From Candidatus Pantoea soli (GTDB lineage Bacteria; Pseudomonadota; Gammaproteobacteria; Enterobacterales; Enterobacteriaceae), in contig NZ_CP032702.1 of the NCBI RefSeq assembly GCF_007833795.1, forward strand, positions 62,001 through 126,000: 64,000 bases of DNA, written 5' to 3'. Of the stretch, positions 26,295 to 36,269 are shown in pieces (position 1 is the stretch's first letter; each line of letters opens with the position of its first letter). The notes beneath the pieces were generated by a model. The model was not told where the DNA came from and ran no database searches. It saw only the letters and a list, made by a program, of their open reading frames with translations. The translations under genes were made by a program, and so were the position numbers.

Positions 26295-27197
26295 ATGTCT
26301 GCTGTTGATCCCGTAAGCGCAAGCGCTGCACCGAAGCCGATGACCCCGATTCAGGAATTCTGGCACTATTTCAAACGCAACAAGGGCGCCGTAACGGGCC
26401 TGGTTTACATCATTCTGATGCTGCTGGTGGCGCTGTTTGCCGATGTGCTGGCACCGCATGGCCCGGCCGAGCAGTTCCGTGACGCGCTGCTGCATCCGCC
26501 GGTATGGCAGGAAGGCGGCAGCTGGAGCTATATCCTGGGGACAGACGATGTGGGCCGTGACATCCTGTCGCGTCTGATGTTTGGCGCACGCCTGTCACTG
26601 CTGGTGGGGTGCCTGGTGGTGGTCCTTTCCCTGATCCTCGGCGTGATTTTCGGTCTGATGGCCGGTTATCTCGGCGGTGTGGTGGATGCCACTATTATGC
26701 GTCTGGTAGACATCATGCTGGCGCTGCCCAGCCTGCTGCTGGCGCTGGTACTGGTTGCCATCTTCGGACCGTCGATTGTCAACGCCTCGCTGGCGCTGAC
26801 GTTTGTGGCGCTGCCGCACTATATCCGCCTGACGCGCGCCGCCGTGCTGGTGGAAGTCAACCGTGATTACGTTACCGCTTCCAGCGTGGCGGGCGCCGGT
26901 ACGCTGCGCCAGATGTTCATCAACATTCTGCCTAACTGCCTGGCACCGCTGATTGTGCAGGCATCGCTGGGCTTCTCTAACGCCATCCTTGATATGGCGG
27001 CGTTAGGCTTTCTCGGTATGGGGGCTCAGCCGCCAACGCCGGAGTGGGGCACCATGCTCTCCGACGTGCTGCAGTATGCGCAAAGCGCCTGGTGGGTCGT
27101 CACCTTCCCTGGCGTGGTCATTCTGCTGACGGTACTGGCATTCAACCTCATGGGCGATGGTTTGCGTGATGCCCTCGACCCGAAACTCAAGCAGTAA
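26295..27197 (+). CDS. dppC: Dipeptide ABC transporter permease DppC
   Basis: A 300-residue permease with an N-terminal cytoplasmic tail, first helix near residues 33-53, the LGTDDVGRDILSRL block typical of OppC/DppC proteins, and the EAA loop (NRDYVTASSVAGAGTLRQMF). Partner of DppB. AGGGGG ribosome site just upstream. Part of dppABCDF. Confidence 0.96.
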   Translation: MSAVDPVSASAAPKPMTPIQEFWHYFKRNKGAVTGLVYIILMLLVALFADVLAPHGPAEQFRDALLHPPVWQEGGSWSYILGTDDVGRDILSRLMFGARLSLLVGCLVVVLSLILGVIFGLMAGYLGGVVDATIMRLVDIMLALPSLLLALVLVAIFGPSIVNASLALTFVALPHYIRLTRAAVLVEVNRDYVTASSVAGAGTLRQMFINILPNCLAPLIVQASLGFSNAILDMAALGFLGMGAQPPTPEWGTMLSDVLQYAQSAWWVVTFPGVVILLTVLAFNLMGDGLRDALDPKLKQ

Positions 27198-27209
27198 AGA
27201 GGCACCGAG

Positions 27210-28185
<976 letters not shown>

Positions 28186-28196
<11 letters not shown>

Positions 28197-29196
28197 TAAC
28201 ACGAAGCAGGCGTACCTGCTGCAGGCAATTGACCTGAAAAAACACTACCCGGTGAAGAAAGGCCTGTTTGGCCAGGAGCGTCTGGTCAAAGCGCTGGACG
28301 GCGTCTCCTTCAACCTGGAACGCGGTAAAACGCTGGCGGTGGTGGGCGAATCCGGCTGCGGAAAATCCACGCTGGGCCGTCTGCTGACCATGATTGAAAC
28401 GCCGACCGAAGGGCAGCTTTTCTGGCACGGTCAGGATTTGCTGAAACACGATCCGCAGGCGCAAAAGCTGCGCCGGCAGAAAATCCAGATTGTGTTCCAG
28501 AACCCGTATGGCTCACTCAATCCGCGGAAAAAAATCAGTCAGATTCTGGAAGAGCCGTTGATCATCAACACCACGCTGAGCAAAGCGGAACGGCGTGAAA
28601 AAACGCTGGAGATGATGGCGAAAGTCGGCCTGAAAACCGAGCATTACGACCGCTACCCGCACATGTTTTCCGGCGGTCAGCGCCAGCGTATCGCCATCGC
28701 GCGCGGCCTGATGCTCGATCCGGATGTCCTGATTGCGGATGAACCGGTTTCTGCGCTGGACGTCTCGGTGCGCGCTCAGGTGCTCAACCTGATGATGGAT
28801 TTGCAGCAGGATCTCGGGCTGTCCTATGTGTTCATCTCGCACGATCTGTCGGTGGTGGAGCATATCGCCGATGAAGTCATGGTGATGTATCTGGGACGCT
28901 GTGTGGAAAAGGGCAGCAAAGAGGCGATTTTCAGTAATCCCCGCCATCCTTATACGCAGGCGTTACTGTCTGCCACGCCGCGCCTCAACCCGGACGATCG
29001 CCGTGAGCGCATCAAGCTGACCGGTGAGCTGCCCAGCCCGCTGAATCCGCCGCCGGGCTGCGCGTTCAACGCCCGCTGCCGGCGTCGTTTCGGCACCTGT
29101 GTTCAGCTGCAGCCAAAACTGAAGCAGTACGGTGACCAGCAAATCGCCTGCTTCGCCGTGGACCAGGATGAGCATCAGCCGGCAGAACTGCCCTGA
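28186..29196 (+). CDS. dppF: Dipeptide ABC transporter ATPase DppF
   Basis: A 336-residue ABC ATPase. Walker A GESGCGKS, signature [14 protein letters not shown], Walker [14 protein letters not shown]-loop SHDL, and a C-terminal [14 protein letters not shown] cluster. I chose the ATG at 28186 (GGGAG eight bases upstream), which overlaps dppD by 11 bases; the ATG at 28165 would extend further into dppD. Last gene of the dpp operon, followed by a strong terminator. Confidence 0.95.
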
Positions 29197-29212
29197 CAGC
29201 AACCCCTGCGGC

Positions 29213-29240
29213 AAAAAAAGGCTCCTTCGGGAGCCTTTTT
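29213..29240 (+). terminator. Terminator of the dpp operon
   Basis: AAAAAAAGGCTCC-TTCG-GGAGCCTTTTT, a stable hairpin with a UUCG-type loop flanked by A- and T-runs, so it may work in both directions. Confidence 0.95.
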
Positions 29241-29681
29241 CATTTTCGCCACCCGCCCGGCATAGTTAAAAAAAATTAACCGACCGCCAGCGTGCATAAC
29301 ACCTGTGGCGGAAAATATTACCCTGCTGCAACTGTGGGTAATTAATCCCTGCCAGGATATAAAGCGTTAAGGCAAATCAGACATCATGACAGAATTATGT
29401 GATAGCTGTCGCTACGCTTTAAAATCCGTCAGTTGGCTGCGTTAATTTAAAATTCAGCAGTTTAAGCCTGTAATTCTCACCGCCTCATTTCAGTTAATTA
29501 TCATTAATTAATTCAGCCATATTAATTACTGCTGTCCGGCTGCTATCGGGCTTTTTTAATCTTAATGATTAAACACTTTTATTGATGGTGTGCTTTTCTT
29601 AATCAGAATTTTCTCACTGTCTTTAAATGCCTGTGATATATTCGCGGAAAAATTCACCCCCCGTTTCAGCAGGCTCCGCGC
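29241..29681. promoter_or_regulatory. AT-rich leader region of the first cellulose operon
   Basis: 440 bp without a gene and strikingly AT-rich against its surroundings, typical of silenced or heavily regulated promoters. An extended -10, TG-A-TATATT, lies at 29634-29642, about 40 bp before the bcsO start. No good -35 is present, which fits an activator-dependent or extended -10 promoter. No other feature recognised. Confidence 0.5.
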
Positions 29682-30419
29682 ATGAAGAATTACGACGATC
29701 TGCAGCGATTCAAAGAAAAGACGCAAACGCTGGATATCGATTTTAAAGATATGTCGGGTCAGGCGCAGGACGTCGGGCACAGCCAGTGGGCGATCATGCG
29801 GCAGCTGGCAAGCGACGACGCGCCAGAGCTGGGACGCGGTCAGCGTATCGATCTGCCACAGCCCCAGCCGATTCGCGGTTATGAATTTATGGCGTCTGCC
29901 GCGGCCGCGCCCGCCGCGGCACCGGCAGTGACTGTCGCGCCGCCGATCGCCAGCGTCTCGCACGTCGCGCCGCAGACGGCGACCTCGCTGTTTCCGCCGC
30001 CGGTGTCCGCACCGGCAGTGACCGCCATACCAACGCTGCCGGCAGCCGCCGCACCGCCGATCGCCAGCGTCACACACGTCGCGCCACAGACGGCGACCTC
30101 ACTGTTTCCGCCGCCGGTTTCCGCAGCGGCAGTGACCGCCGTACCAACGCTGCCTGCCGCCGCCGCACCGCCGATCGCCAGCGTCACGCACGTTGCGCCG
30201 CAGAAGGCGACCGCGCTATTTCCGCCGCCGGTGTCCGCAGCGGCAGTGACCGCCGTACCGCCTCCATTGGCAGCCGCCGCACCGGCACCTCAGCCGACGG
30301 CCGCGCCGGCACCTTCGCGGTTTGGGGCACTGTTCCGTTCCCGCACGGCGGAGTCGGCGCCGTTATCCAAAGACACGCCACTGAAACCGCTACTGGAGAA
30401 GATTGCGTTATGCCGTTAG
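29682..30419 (+). CDS. bcsO: BcsO, proline/alanine-rich cellulose biosynthesis protein
   Basis: A 245-residue protein whose N terminus (MKNYDDLQRFKEKTQTLDID, then SQWAIMRQLAS) fits the BcsO family found at the start of bcsD-type cellulose operons. The middle (about residues 86-199) is three 38-residue tandem repeats of the form APPIASVTHVAPQTATSLFP plus PPVSAAAVTAVPTLPAAA. No signal peptide or membrane helix, so probably cytoplasmic and largely disordered. Its role is not established; it may help organise the synthase complex. It overlaps bcsQ by 10 bases. Confidence 0.8.
   Translation: MKNYDDLQRFKEKTQTLDIDFKDMSGQAQDVGHSQWAIMRQLASDDAPELGRGQRIDLPQPQPIRGYEFMASAAAAPAAAPAVTVAPPIASVSHVAPQTATSLFPPPVSAPAVTAIPTLPAAAAPPIASVTHVAPQTATSLFPPPVSAAAVTAVPTLPAAAAPPIASVTHVAPQKATALFPPPVSAAAVTAVPPPLAAAAPAPQPTAAPAPSRFGALFRSRTAESAPLSKDTPLKPLLEKIALCR
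29937..30278 (+). repeat. Three 114-bp tandem repeats inside bcsO
   Basis: Copies begin at 29937, 30051 and 30165, exactly 114 bp (38 codons) apart, keeping frame. They differ by scattered substitutions, several of them silent. Probably length-variable by slippage or recombination. Confidence 0.9.
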
Positions 30420-31210
30420 TTTGTGTCTGCTCGCCAAAAGGGGGAGTCGGAAAAACCACCCTGGCGGCCAACCTCGCCTGGAGCCTGGCGCGTGCCGGGA
30501 GCAAGGTGCTGGCCATCGATTTTGACGTGCAGAATGCGCTGCGCCTGCATTTTGGCGTGCCATTGCAGGATGGCCGCGGGTATGTGGCGCGCGCTGATGA
30601 GCAGGCTGACTGGAGCCAGTCCATTCTTACCACCGGCGGCAACATCTTTGTGCTGCCCTATGGTGAAGTGACCGAGGCGCAGCGCGAACGTTTTGAAGAG
30701 AATCTGGCAAAAGATCCGCACTTTCTGCGGCGCGGTCTGGATACCGTGCTGAATTATCCCGGTCTGGTGATCATTGCCGATTTCCCGCCGGGACCGGGAC
30801 CGGCGCTTAAAGCCATGCAGGCGCTTGCCGATATGCATATGGTGGTGATGCTGGCCGATACCGCATCGGTGTCGCTGCTGCCACAGGTTGAAAATCACCG
30901 CATGATAGGGCAGCCGCTCAACGCCCGGCATGGCCACTATTTCGTGCTGAACCAGAGTGATAATCGCCGCAATATCAGTCGCGAAGTCACGGCATTTATG
31001 CAGCAGCGTCTCGGTGAAAATTTACTGGGCGTGATTCACCGTGATGAAAGCGTCGCGGAAGCCAATGCGGCACAGCAATCTGTTTATGATTTCAGCCCTG
31101 CCTCAGCGGCCGCGTTTGATATCGAGCTGGTGGCAAAACGCGTGGCCAATATCCTGCATATTCACGTCGGTAATGGCGAAGTTCAGGCACCGATTCGCAG
31201 TAAATATTAA
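30410..31210 (+). CDS. bcsQ: BcsQ, MinD/ParA-like ATPase of the first cellulose operon
   Basis: A 266-residue deviant-Walker ParA/MinD-like protein. Walker A is SPKGGVGKTT with the signature lysine, and Asp39 in LAIDFDVQN and ADFPPGPG (Walker B) are present. BcsQ proteins are needed for cellulose synthesis and, with BcsR and BcsE in E. coli, regulate or localise the synthase at the inner membrane. This copy has an intact P-loop, unlike the BcsQ of the second operon. It is preceded by overlapping bcsO and followed by bcsA after 60 bp. Confidence 0.9.
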   Translation: MPLVCVCSPKGGVGKTTLAANLAWSLARAGSKVLAIDFDVQNALRLHFGVPLQDGRGYVARADEQADWSQSILTTGGNIFVLPYGEVTEAQRERFEENLAKDPHFLRRGLDTVLNYPGLVIIADFPPGPGPALKAMQALADMHMVVMLADTASVSLLPQVENHRMIGQPLNARHGHYFVLNQSDNRRNISREVTAFMQQRLGENLLGVIHRDESVAEANAAQQSVYDFSPASAAAFDIELVAKRVANILHIHVGNGEVQAPIRSKY

Positions 31211-31270
31211 TACCCGGCCAGGTTGCGGCCTGGCGGAAATAATAACAACGCAGCTTCTTCAGGGTGAATC

Positions 31271-33376
31271 ATGAGTAAACTCGGGTTTTACCTGCTGCTG
31301 CTGGTGCTTGCACCGGTGGCGGCGGTAATCGTCATCACGCCTATGGATAGCCAGAAACAATATATTTTTGGCCTGATAAGCATCGGGATGATGTTTTTAC
31401 TGGGCTTCAGCAAAAGCCGCAAAATAACGCTGGTAATGGTTATTCTCTCTGCGCTGATGTCGACCCGATATATCTGGTGGCGCACCACCGAGACGCTGCA
31501 ATTTAATTCTGAAATTGAAGCCATTCTGGGTATTGGCTTATATCTGGCCGAGCTGTATGTCTGGCTGATTTTAATTCTGGGTTTCCTGCAAACCACCTGG
31601 CCATTAAAACGGACCATTGCGCCGCTGCCGGAGGATATCAGCCTGTGGCCGACGGTCGATGTCTATGTGCCAACCTATAACGAAAGCCTCGACGTGGTGC
31701 GCGATACGGTGCTGGCGGCGCAGTGTATTGATTATCCGCGTGACAAACTGCGTATTTATCTGCTGGATGACGGCAAGCGCAGCGAGTTTGCGGTCTTTGC
31801 TGCGGATGTCGGCGTTGGCTACATCACCCGTGACGACAACCGCCACGCCAAAGCCGGCAACCTCAACCATGCGATGACCCTGACCAAAGGCGAGCTGATT
31901 TGCGTGTTTGACTGCGACCACGTGGCTACCCGCACCTTCCTGCAAGCCACGGTGGGCGCATTCCTGAAAGATTCAACGCTGGCGCTGTTGCAGACGCCGC
32001 ACTATTTCTACTCGCCGGACCCGTTCGAGCGTAATTTGCGCGCGGCACGCAGCATTCCCAACGAAGGCGCACTGTTTTACGGCCCGGTGCAACAGGGCAA
32101 CGATAACTGGAATGCCACGTTCTTCTGCGGCTCCTGTGCGGTGATCCGGCGCAGTGCGCTGGAAGAGATTGGCGGCTTCGCCGTGGAAACCGTCACCGAA
32201 GATGCGCACACCGCGCTGAAAATGCAGCGGCGCGGCTGGGGCTCGGCGTTTCTGGCGATTCCGCTGGCTGCCGGGCTGGCAACCGAGCGTCTGGGCCTGC
32301 ACGTTATCCAGCGTACCCGCTGGGCTCGCGGCATGACGCAGATTTTTCGCGTGGACAACCCGCTGTTTGGTCGCGGCCTGAAGTGGCAGCAGCGTCTGTG
32401 CTATCTCAACGCCATGCTGCACTTCCAGTTTGGTCTGCCGCGCGTGGCGTTTCTCACCGCGCCGCTGGCGTATCTGCTGTTTAACCTGAATATCATCCAC
32501 TCTTCGGCTTCGCTGATATTTGCTTACGTCCTGCCGCACCTGGTGCTGTCGCTGTATGTTAACTCACGCATGAACGGCCGGTTCCGCTACACCTTCTGGG
32601 GTGAAATTTACGAAACCGTGATGTGTTTCCACCTGGTGATCCCGACGCTGCTGACCCTGCTTTCGCCAAAGCACGGCAAATTTAACGTGACCGACAAAGG
32701 CGGCCTGCTTGATCAGGGCTTTTTTGATTTTCACATTGTGCGTCCGCATGTGATCGTTGCCGTGCTGCTGTCGGCTGGCATCGTGGCGGGCGTGGTGCGT
32801 GCGGTTGCCCATACCTATTTCGGCGTCGACCCTTACGTCATTGCCCTTAACGTCGGCTGGGCCGTGTTCAGCCTGATTATCCTGATGGCGGCGATTGCCG
32901 TGGCGCGCGAAACCCGGCAGGTGCGTAAAACCATTCGCATAGATGTCCAGATCCCGGCGGTGATTCACTATGCCAGCGGCATCTCTTCGCGCACCCGCAC
33001 CAGCGACCTGTCGATGGGCGGGGCACAGCTGGATGCGCCGGATAACCGCCACGCGCACGATGAGATTGAAGAGATCGATCTGCTGCTGAAATCCGGCACC
33101 ATCACCATTCCGGTAAGCAAAATTTCCGGTGACGAAGAGACCATCCGGCTGCGCTTCGGCGATATGCCGCTGGCACGTCGCCGCGAACTGGTGCGCGTGG
33201 TACTGGCGCGCGCCGATGCATGGATTGCGCCGGAGTATCGCCAGGATAACCCGCTGGTCTCCCTGGCCACCATTATCCGTACCGTCTTTGAGCTGTTCTG
33301 GCTGAGCTGGAAAGATCGCCGTGAGAAGCGTAAGCCTGACAGCGCCTCCGCCGTCAAAGAGGACCGCGCAGTATGA
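31271..33376 (+). CDS. bcsA: Cellulose synthase catalytic subunit BcsA (first operon)
   Basis: A 701-residue GT2 processive glycosyltransferase polymerising UDP-glucose into beta-1,4-glucan and extruding it through its membrane channel. Catalytic motifs: LLDDGKRSEF, DxD in FDCDHVATR (Asp214/Asp216), TEDAHT (309-313) and QRTRW (347-351). The C-terminal PilZ domain has RKTIR (552-556) and TSDLSMGGAQ, so c-di-GMP should activate it. It lacks the roughly 140-170-residue N-terminal extension of the second copy and of E. coli BcsA. Its stop overlaps the bcsB start (ATGA). Confidence 0.95.
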   Translation: MSKLGFYLLLLVLAPVAAVIVITPMDSQKQYIFGLISIGMMFLLGFSKSRKITLVMVILSALMSTRYIWWRTTETLQFNSEIEAILGIGLYLAELYVWLILILGFLQTTWPLKRTIAPLPEDISLWPTVDVYVPTYNESLDVVRDTVLAAQCIDYPRDKLRIYLLDDGKRSEFAVFAADVGVGYITRDDNRHAKAGNLNHAMTLTKGELICVFDCDHVATRTFLQATVGAFLKDSTLALLQTPHYFYSPDPFERNLRAARSIPNEGALFYGPVQQGNDNWNATFFCGSCAVIRRSALEEIGGFAVETVTEDAHTALKMQRRGWGSAFLAIPLAAGLATERLGLHVIQRTRWARGMTQIFRVDNPLFGRGLKWQQRLCYLNAMLHFQFGLPRVAFLTAPLAYLLFNLNIIHSSASLIFAYVLPHLVLSLYVNSRMNGRFRYTFWGEIYETVMCFHLVIPTLLTLLSPKHGKFNVTDKGGLLDQGFFDFHIVRPHVIVAVLLSAGIVAGVVRAVAHTYFGVDPYVIALNVGWAVFSLIILMAAIAVARETRQVRKTIRIDVQIPAVIHYASGISSRTRTSDLSMGGAQLDAPDNRHAHDEIEEIDLLLKSGTITIPVSKISGDEETIRLRFGDMPLARRRELVRVVLARADAWIAPEYRQDNPLVSLATIIRTVFELFWLSWKDRREKRKPDSASAVKEDRAV

Positions 33377-36258
33377 AGGCACTGACGCAAACCTGGCTGG
33401 CGGCTGCGCTGGTCAGCACGCTGCTGGCCCCCGCCCGGGCGGAAACACTGCCGGTCACGCAGGACAGTGCGGCGCTCTCTGAGGTGCCACCGCCACAGGG
33501 TCTGGAGAATCACGCTGACGCGCAGCTGCAGCAGGCCGCCGGGGCGACGCCGTATGCGCCAGCCGCAACGCTGTCCGCACCAGCGCGCACGTCTGCGGCG
33601 CCGGCGCAGGAAACCGGCGTATCAGCGGCCGCCCCCACGGCAGAAAGCGCGCCTGTAGTGCCGGCACAGGAAACCGGCGTATCAGCGGTTGCCCCCACGG
33701 CAGAAAGCGCGCCAGCGGTGCCGGCACAGGAAACCGGCGTATCAGTGGCCGCCCCCACGGCAGAAAGCGCGCCAGCGGTGCCGGCACAGGAAACCGGCGT
33801 ATCAGTGGCCGCCCCCACGGCAGAAAGCGCGCCAGCGGTGCCGGCGCAGGAAACCGGCGTATCAGCTGTCGCCCCGGCGGCAGGAAGCGCGCCTGCGGTG
33901 CCGGCACAGGAAAATAGCCTATCGGCTGCCGCCCCGGCCGCCGAAAGCGCGCCTGGCGCGGCGGCGATACAGCCAGGTGGATCGCCGCAGACGGCACCGA
34001 CCGCTGACCTGACCGGGGCCGGTGAGGGAGCTACGCCCGCGCTGTCCGCGCCGGTTGTCGCCACTGCAGACAGCGGGGCGCAGAGCGTTGCGCTGAATCA
34101 GCCGGTCAGCAGCACCATTTCCGTCGCGCAGATGGGCCAGAAGCAGGGCATCACCCTGACCGGCGGACAACTGCAATCCGGCATCGTCTTTACGCTGCCG
34201 GGTGATGAAGTCATCACCAACGCCCATCTGAACCTGGCGCTGCGCGTCTCGACAGCGCTGGCGGCGCGCAATACCTCGCTGCAGCTGATGCTCAACGGCC
34301 AGCCGCTCGGTACGCTGCCGCTGGGCGCGGCCGACAGCGATGTCAGCGAATATGAGCTGGATATCCCGGCGGCGATGGTGGTTTCGGCGAACAACCTCAG
34401 CTTCAAAATCAACGATGCTGACAAACTGCTGTGTGAAAAAGAGAGCGCGCAGCAGTATCAGGTAACGATTCTGCCCAAAACCACGCTCAGCCTTGAGGGC
34501 CAGCAGCTGAACATCGGCACCAGCCTGCGTAACTTCCCGCGGCCATTTATTGACGTGCAGCGCATGACGCCAGCCAGCGTCAGCTTTGGCTTCGCTGCCA
34601 ACGTCACGCCTGACAGCGTCAGCGCTGCGGCGCTGGTGGCGTCGTGGCTGGGGATTCAGTCCGACTATCGCGGTATCCGTTTCCCGGTGATGCGTGGCGA
34701 CCTGCCGGATCAGAACGGCATCCTGGTAGGACATCCGGGAGAGAAAATCGGCACCGTTACGCTGCCGGACAGCGGCGGCCCGCTGCTGCAGGTGATTGAT
34801 AATCCAAATAACCCGGTGTACAAACTGCTGCTGGTGGTCGGGCGTGATGAGGCAGAGTTGCGTCAGGCGGCAAACCGGCTGACCACCCAGCCGCTGACTA
34901 CCGATGCCAGCAGCCTGCACGTTCAGCCGCAGCCAATCGCGGCGCGCCAGCCGTATGACGCGCCGCGCTGGATCAATACCAGCCGCCCGGTGCGGCTGAG
35001 CGAACTGCTGCGTAAAGATCAAAGCCTGACCACCACCGGCATCTGGCACGATGCGCTCAGCGTGAACTTCCGCGCCGCGCCGGATCTGTTCCTCTGGGAC
35101 GGCGACACCATTCCGGTCAGCCTGCACTACCGCTTCCCGACGGAGAGCTGGATCGACGAGTCCAGCTCGTTTCTCAATGTCACCCTGAACGGCACTTTCC
35201 TGCGTAATCTATCGGTGAATAAAGTGGGCCTGCTGGAGAGCGCCTGGCACCGGCTGGGTGGCGATGCGCGCCAGGAGCAGTACACGCTGAAGCTGGAGCC
35301 GTATCTGATCTACGGCGATAACCAACTGGCGCTCTACTTCAACATCCAGCCCAAAGCGGATGCGCCATGCGGCGTGCTGCTGAACAACAACATCAAAAGC
35401 CGGATTGAAGAGGATGCGTGGATCGATCTGAGCCACACGCGTCACTTCAGTCTGCTGCCGAATCTGGCGTATTTCGTCGGGGCCTCGTTCCCGTTCTCGC
35501 GCCTGGCGGACTTCTCGCAGACCACGCTGCTGCTGCCGGAAAAACCCGGCGACGCCGAGATTGCCACGCTGCTGGATATGGCTTCACGCGCCGGTAAAGC
35601 CACCGGCGTTCCGCTGACGCTGAACCAGGTGCTGTTTGGCCTGCCGGCGGGCGGCACCCATCTGACGCGTCTGCAGCACAGCGATGTGCTGGCGGTCAGC
35701 ACCCTGCAGAACAGTGCCTTTACCCGGCAGATGCTGGCCCACACCGCTTATACGTTAAGCGGCAATACGCTGGGCGTAAAAGAGCCTGGCAGCGGGGATA
35801 AACTGCGCGCCTGGCTGACCGGCGACTGGAGCCGCCAGCCGCTGGATGCCGATCGCTACTTCTCGTCTAACGAAGCGTGGCGCGGTTTTGTCAGCTACCG
35901 CTCACCGTGGAACGCGGATCGGCTGGTGGTCATGACCGTAGCCACCAGCGATCAGCAACTGCTGCGCCTGCATGATGACCTGGACGCAGCGCGCATCAAC
36001 GCCGGTATTCGTGGCGATACCGCCATCATCACGGATGAGAACGGCATCCGCAGCTTCCGCGTGGGGCCGCAGTTCCCGAGCGGCGAAATGCCGTGGTACA
36101 TGATGGTGGTGTGGTACGCCAGTCAGCATTCGGTGCTGATGGCGCTGGCGGCCCTGCTGCTGGCGGCGCTGGCGGGCAGTGCGACCTGGGTGATGCTGAA
36201 ACGCCACGCGTGGCGACGTCTCAATCCTGACGCCCGGCGTCAGTCCGGCCGGAAGTAA
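33373..36258 (+). CDS. bcsB: Cellulose synthase regulatory/periplasmic subunit BcsB (first operon)
   Basis: A 961-residue protein: signal peptide (cleaved near ALVSTLLAPARA), a roughly 200-residue Ala/Pro-rich segment with six 20-residue repeats of the type VPAQETGVSVAAPTAESAPA, then the usual BcsB carbohydrate-binding and flavodoxin-like domains (from about residue 235) and a C-terminal membrane anchor (about residues 915-945). BcsB docks on BcsA and guides the glucan across the periplasm. The extra low-complexity region makes it about 200 residues longer than the second copy. Translationally coupled to bcsA. Confidence 0.93.
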   Translation: MKALTQTWLAAALVSTLLAPARAETLPVTQDSAALSEVPPPQGLENHADAQLQQAAGATPYAPAATLSAPARTSAAPAQETGVSAAAPTAESAPVVPAQETGVSAVAPTAESAPAVPAQETGVSVAAPTAESAPAVPAQETGVSVAAPTAESAPAVPAQETGVSAVAPAAGSAPAVPAQENSLSAAAPAAESAPGAAAIQPGGSPQTAPTADLTGAGEGATPALSAPVVATADSGAQSVALNQPVSSTISVAQMGQKQGITLTGGQLQSGIVFTLPGDEVITNAHLNLALRVSTALAARNTSLQLMLNGQPLGTLPLGAADSDVSEYELDIPAAMVVSANNLSFKINDADKLLCEKESAQQYQVTILPKTTLSLEGQQLNIGTSLRNFPRPFIDVQRMTPASVSFGFAANVTPDSVSAAALVASWLGIQSDYRGIRFPVMRGDLPDQNGILVGHPGEKIGTVTLPDSGGPLLQVIDNPNNPVYKLLLVVGRDEAELRQAANRLTTQPLTTDASSLHVQPQPIAARQPYDAPRWINTSRPVRLSELLRKDQSLTTTGIWHDALSVNFRAAPDLFLWDGDTIPVSLHYRFPTESWIDESSSFLNVTLNGTFLRNLSVNKVGLLESAWHRLGGDARQEQYTLKLEPYLIYGDNQLALYFNIQPKADAPCGVLLNNNIKSRIEEDAWIDLSHTRHFSLLPNLAYFVGASFPFSRLADFSQTTLLLPEKPGDAEIATLLDMASRAGKATGVPLTLNQVLFGLPAGGTHLTRLQHSDVLAVSTLQNSAFTRQMLAHTAYTLSGNTLGVKEPGSGDKLRAWLTGDWSRQPLDADRYFSSNEAWRGFVSYRSPWNADRLVVMTVATSDQQLLRLHDDLDAARINAGIRGDTAIITDENGIRSFRVGPQFPSGEMPWYMMVVWYASQHSVLMALAALLLAALAGSATWVMLKRHAWRRLNPDARRQSGRK
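33601..33960 (+). repeat. Six 60-bp tandem repeats inside bcsB
   Basis: Exact 60-bp periodicity (20 codons). The units starting at 33721 and 33781 are nearly identical, while the last two (33841, 33901) have diverged. Each carries the core CAGGAAACCGGCGTATCAG or a variant. In-frame minisatellite, probably variable between strains. Confidence 0.95.
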
Positions 36259-36269
36259 GGATAACAATA

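Noticed and set aside
29562..30077. Minus-strand Gly/Arg/Cys-rich ORF over bcsO
   Set aside because: Shadow of the Pro/Ala-rich bcsO repeats in antisense.
33455..34064. Long ORFs on the opposite strand and other frames across the bcsB repeats
   Set aside because: They arise because a 60-bp GC-rich repeat keeps several frames open. BcsB homology fixes the coding frame.
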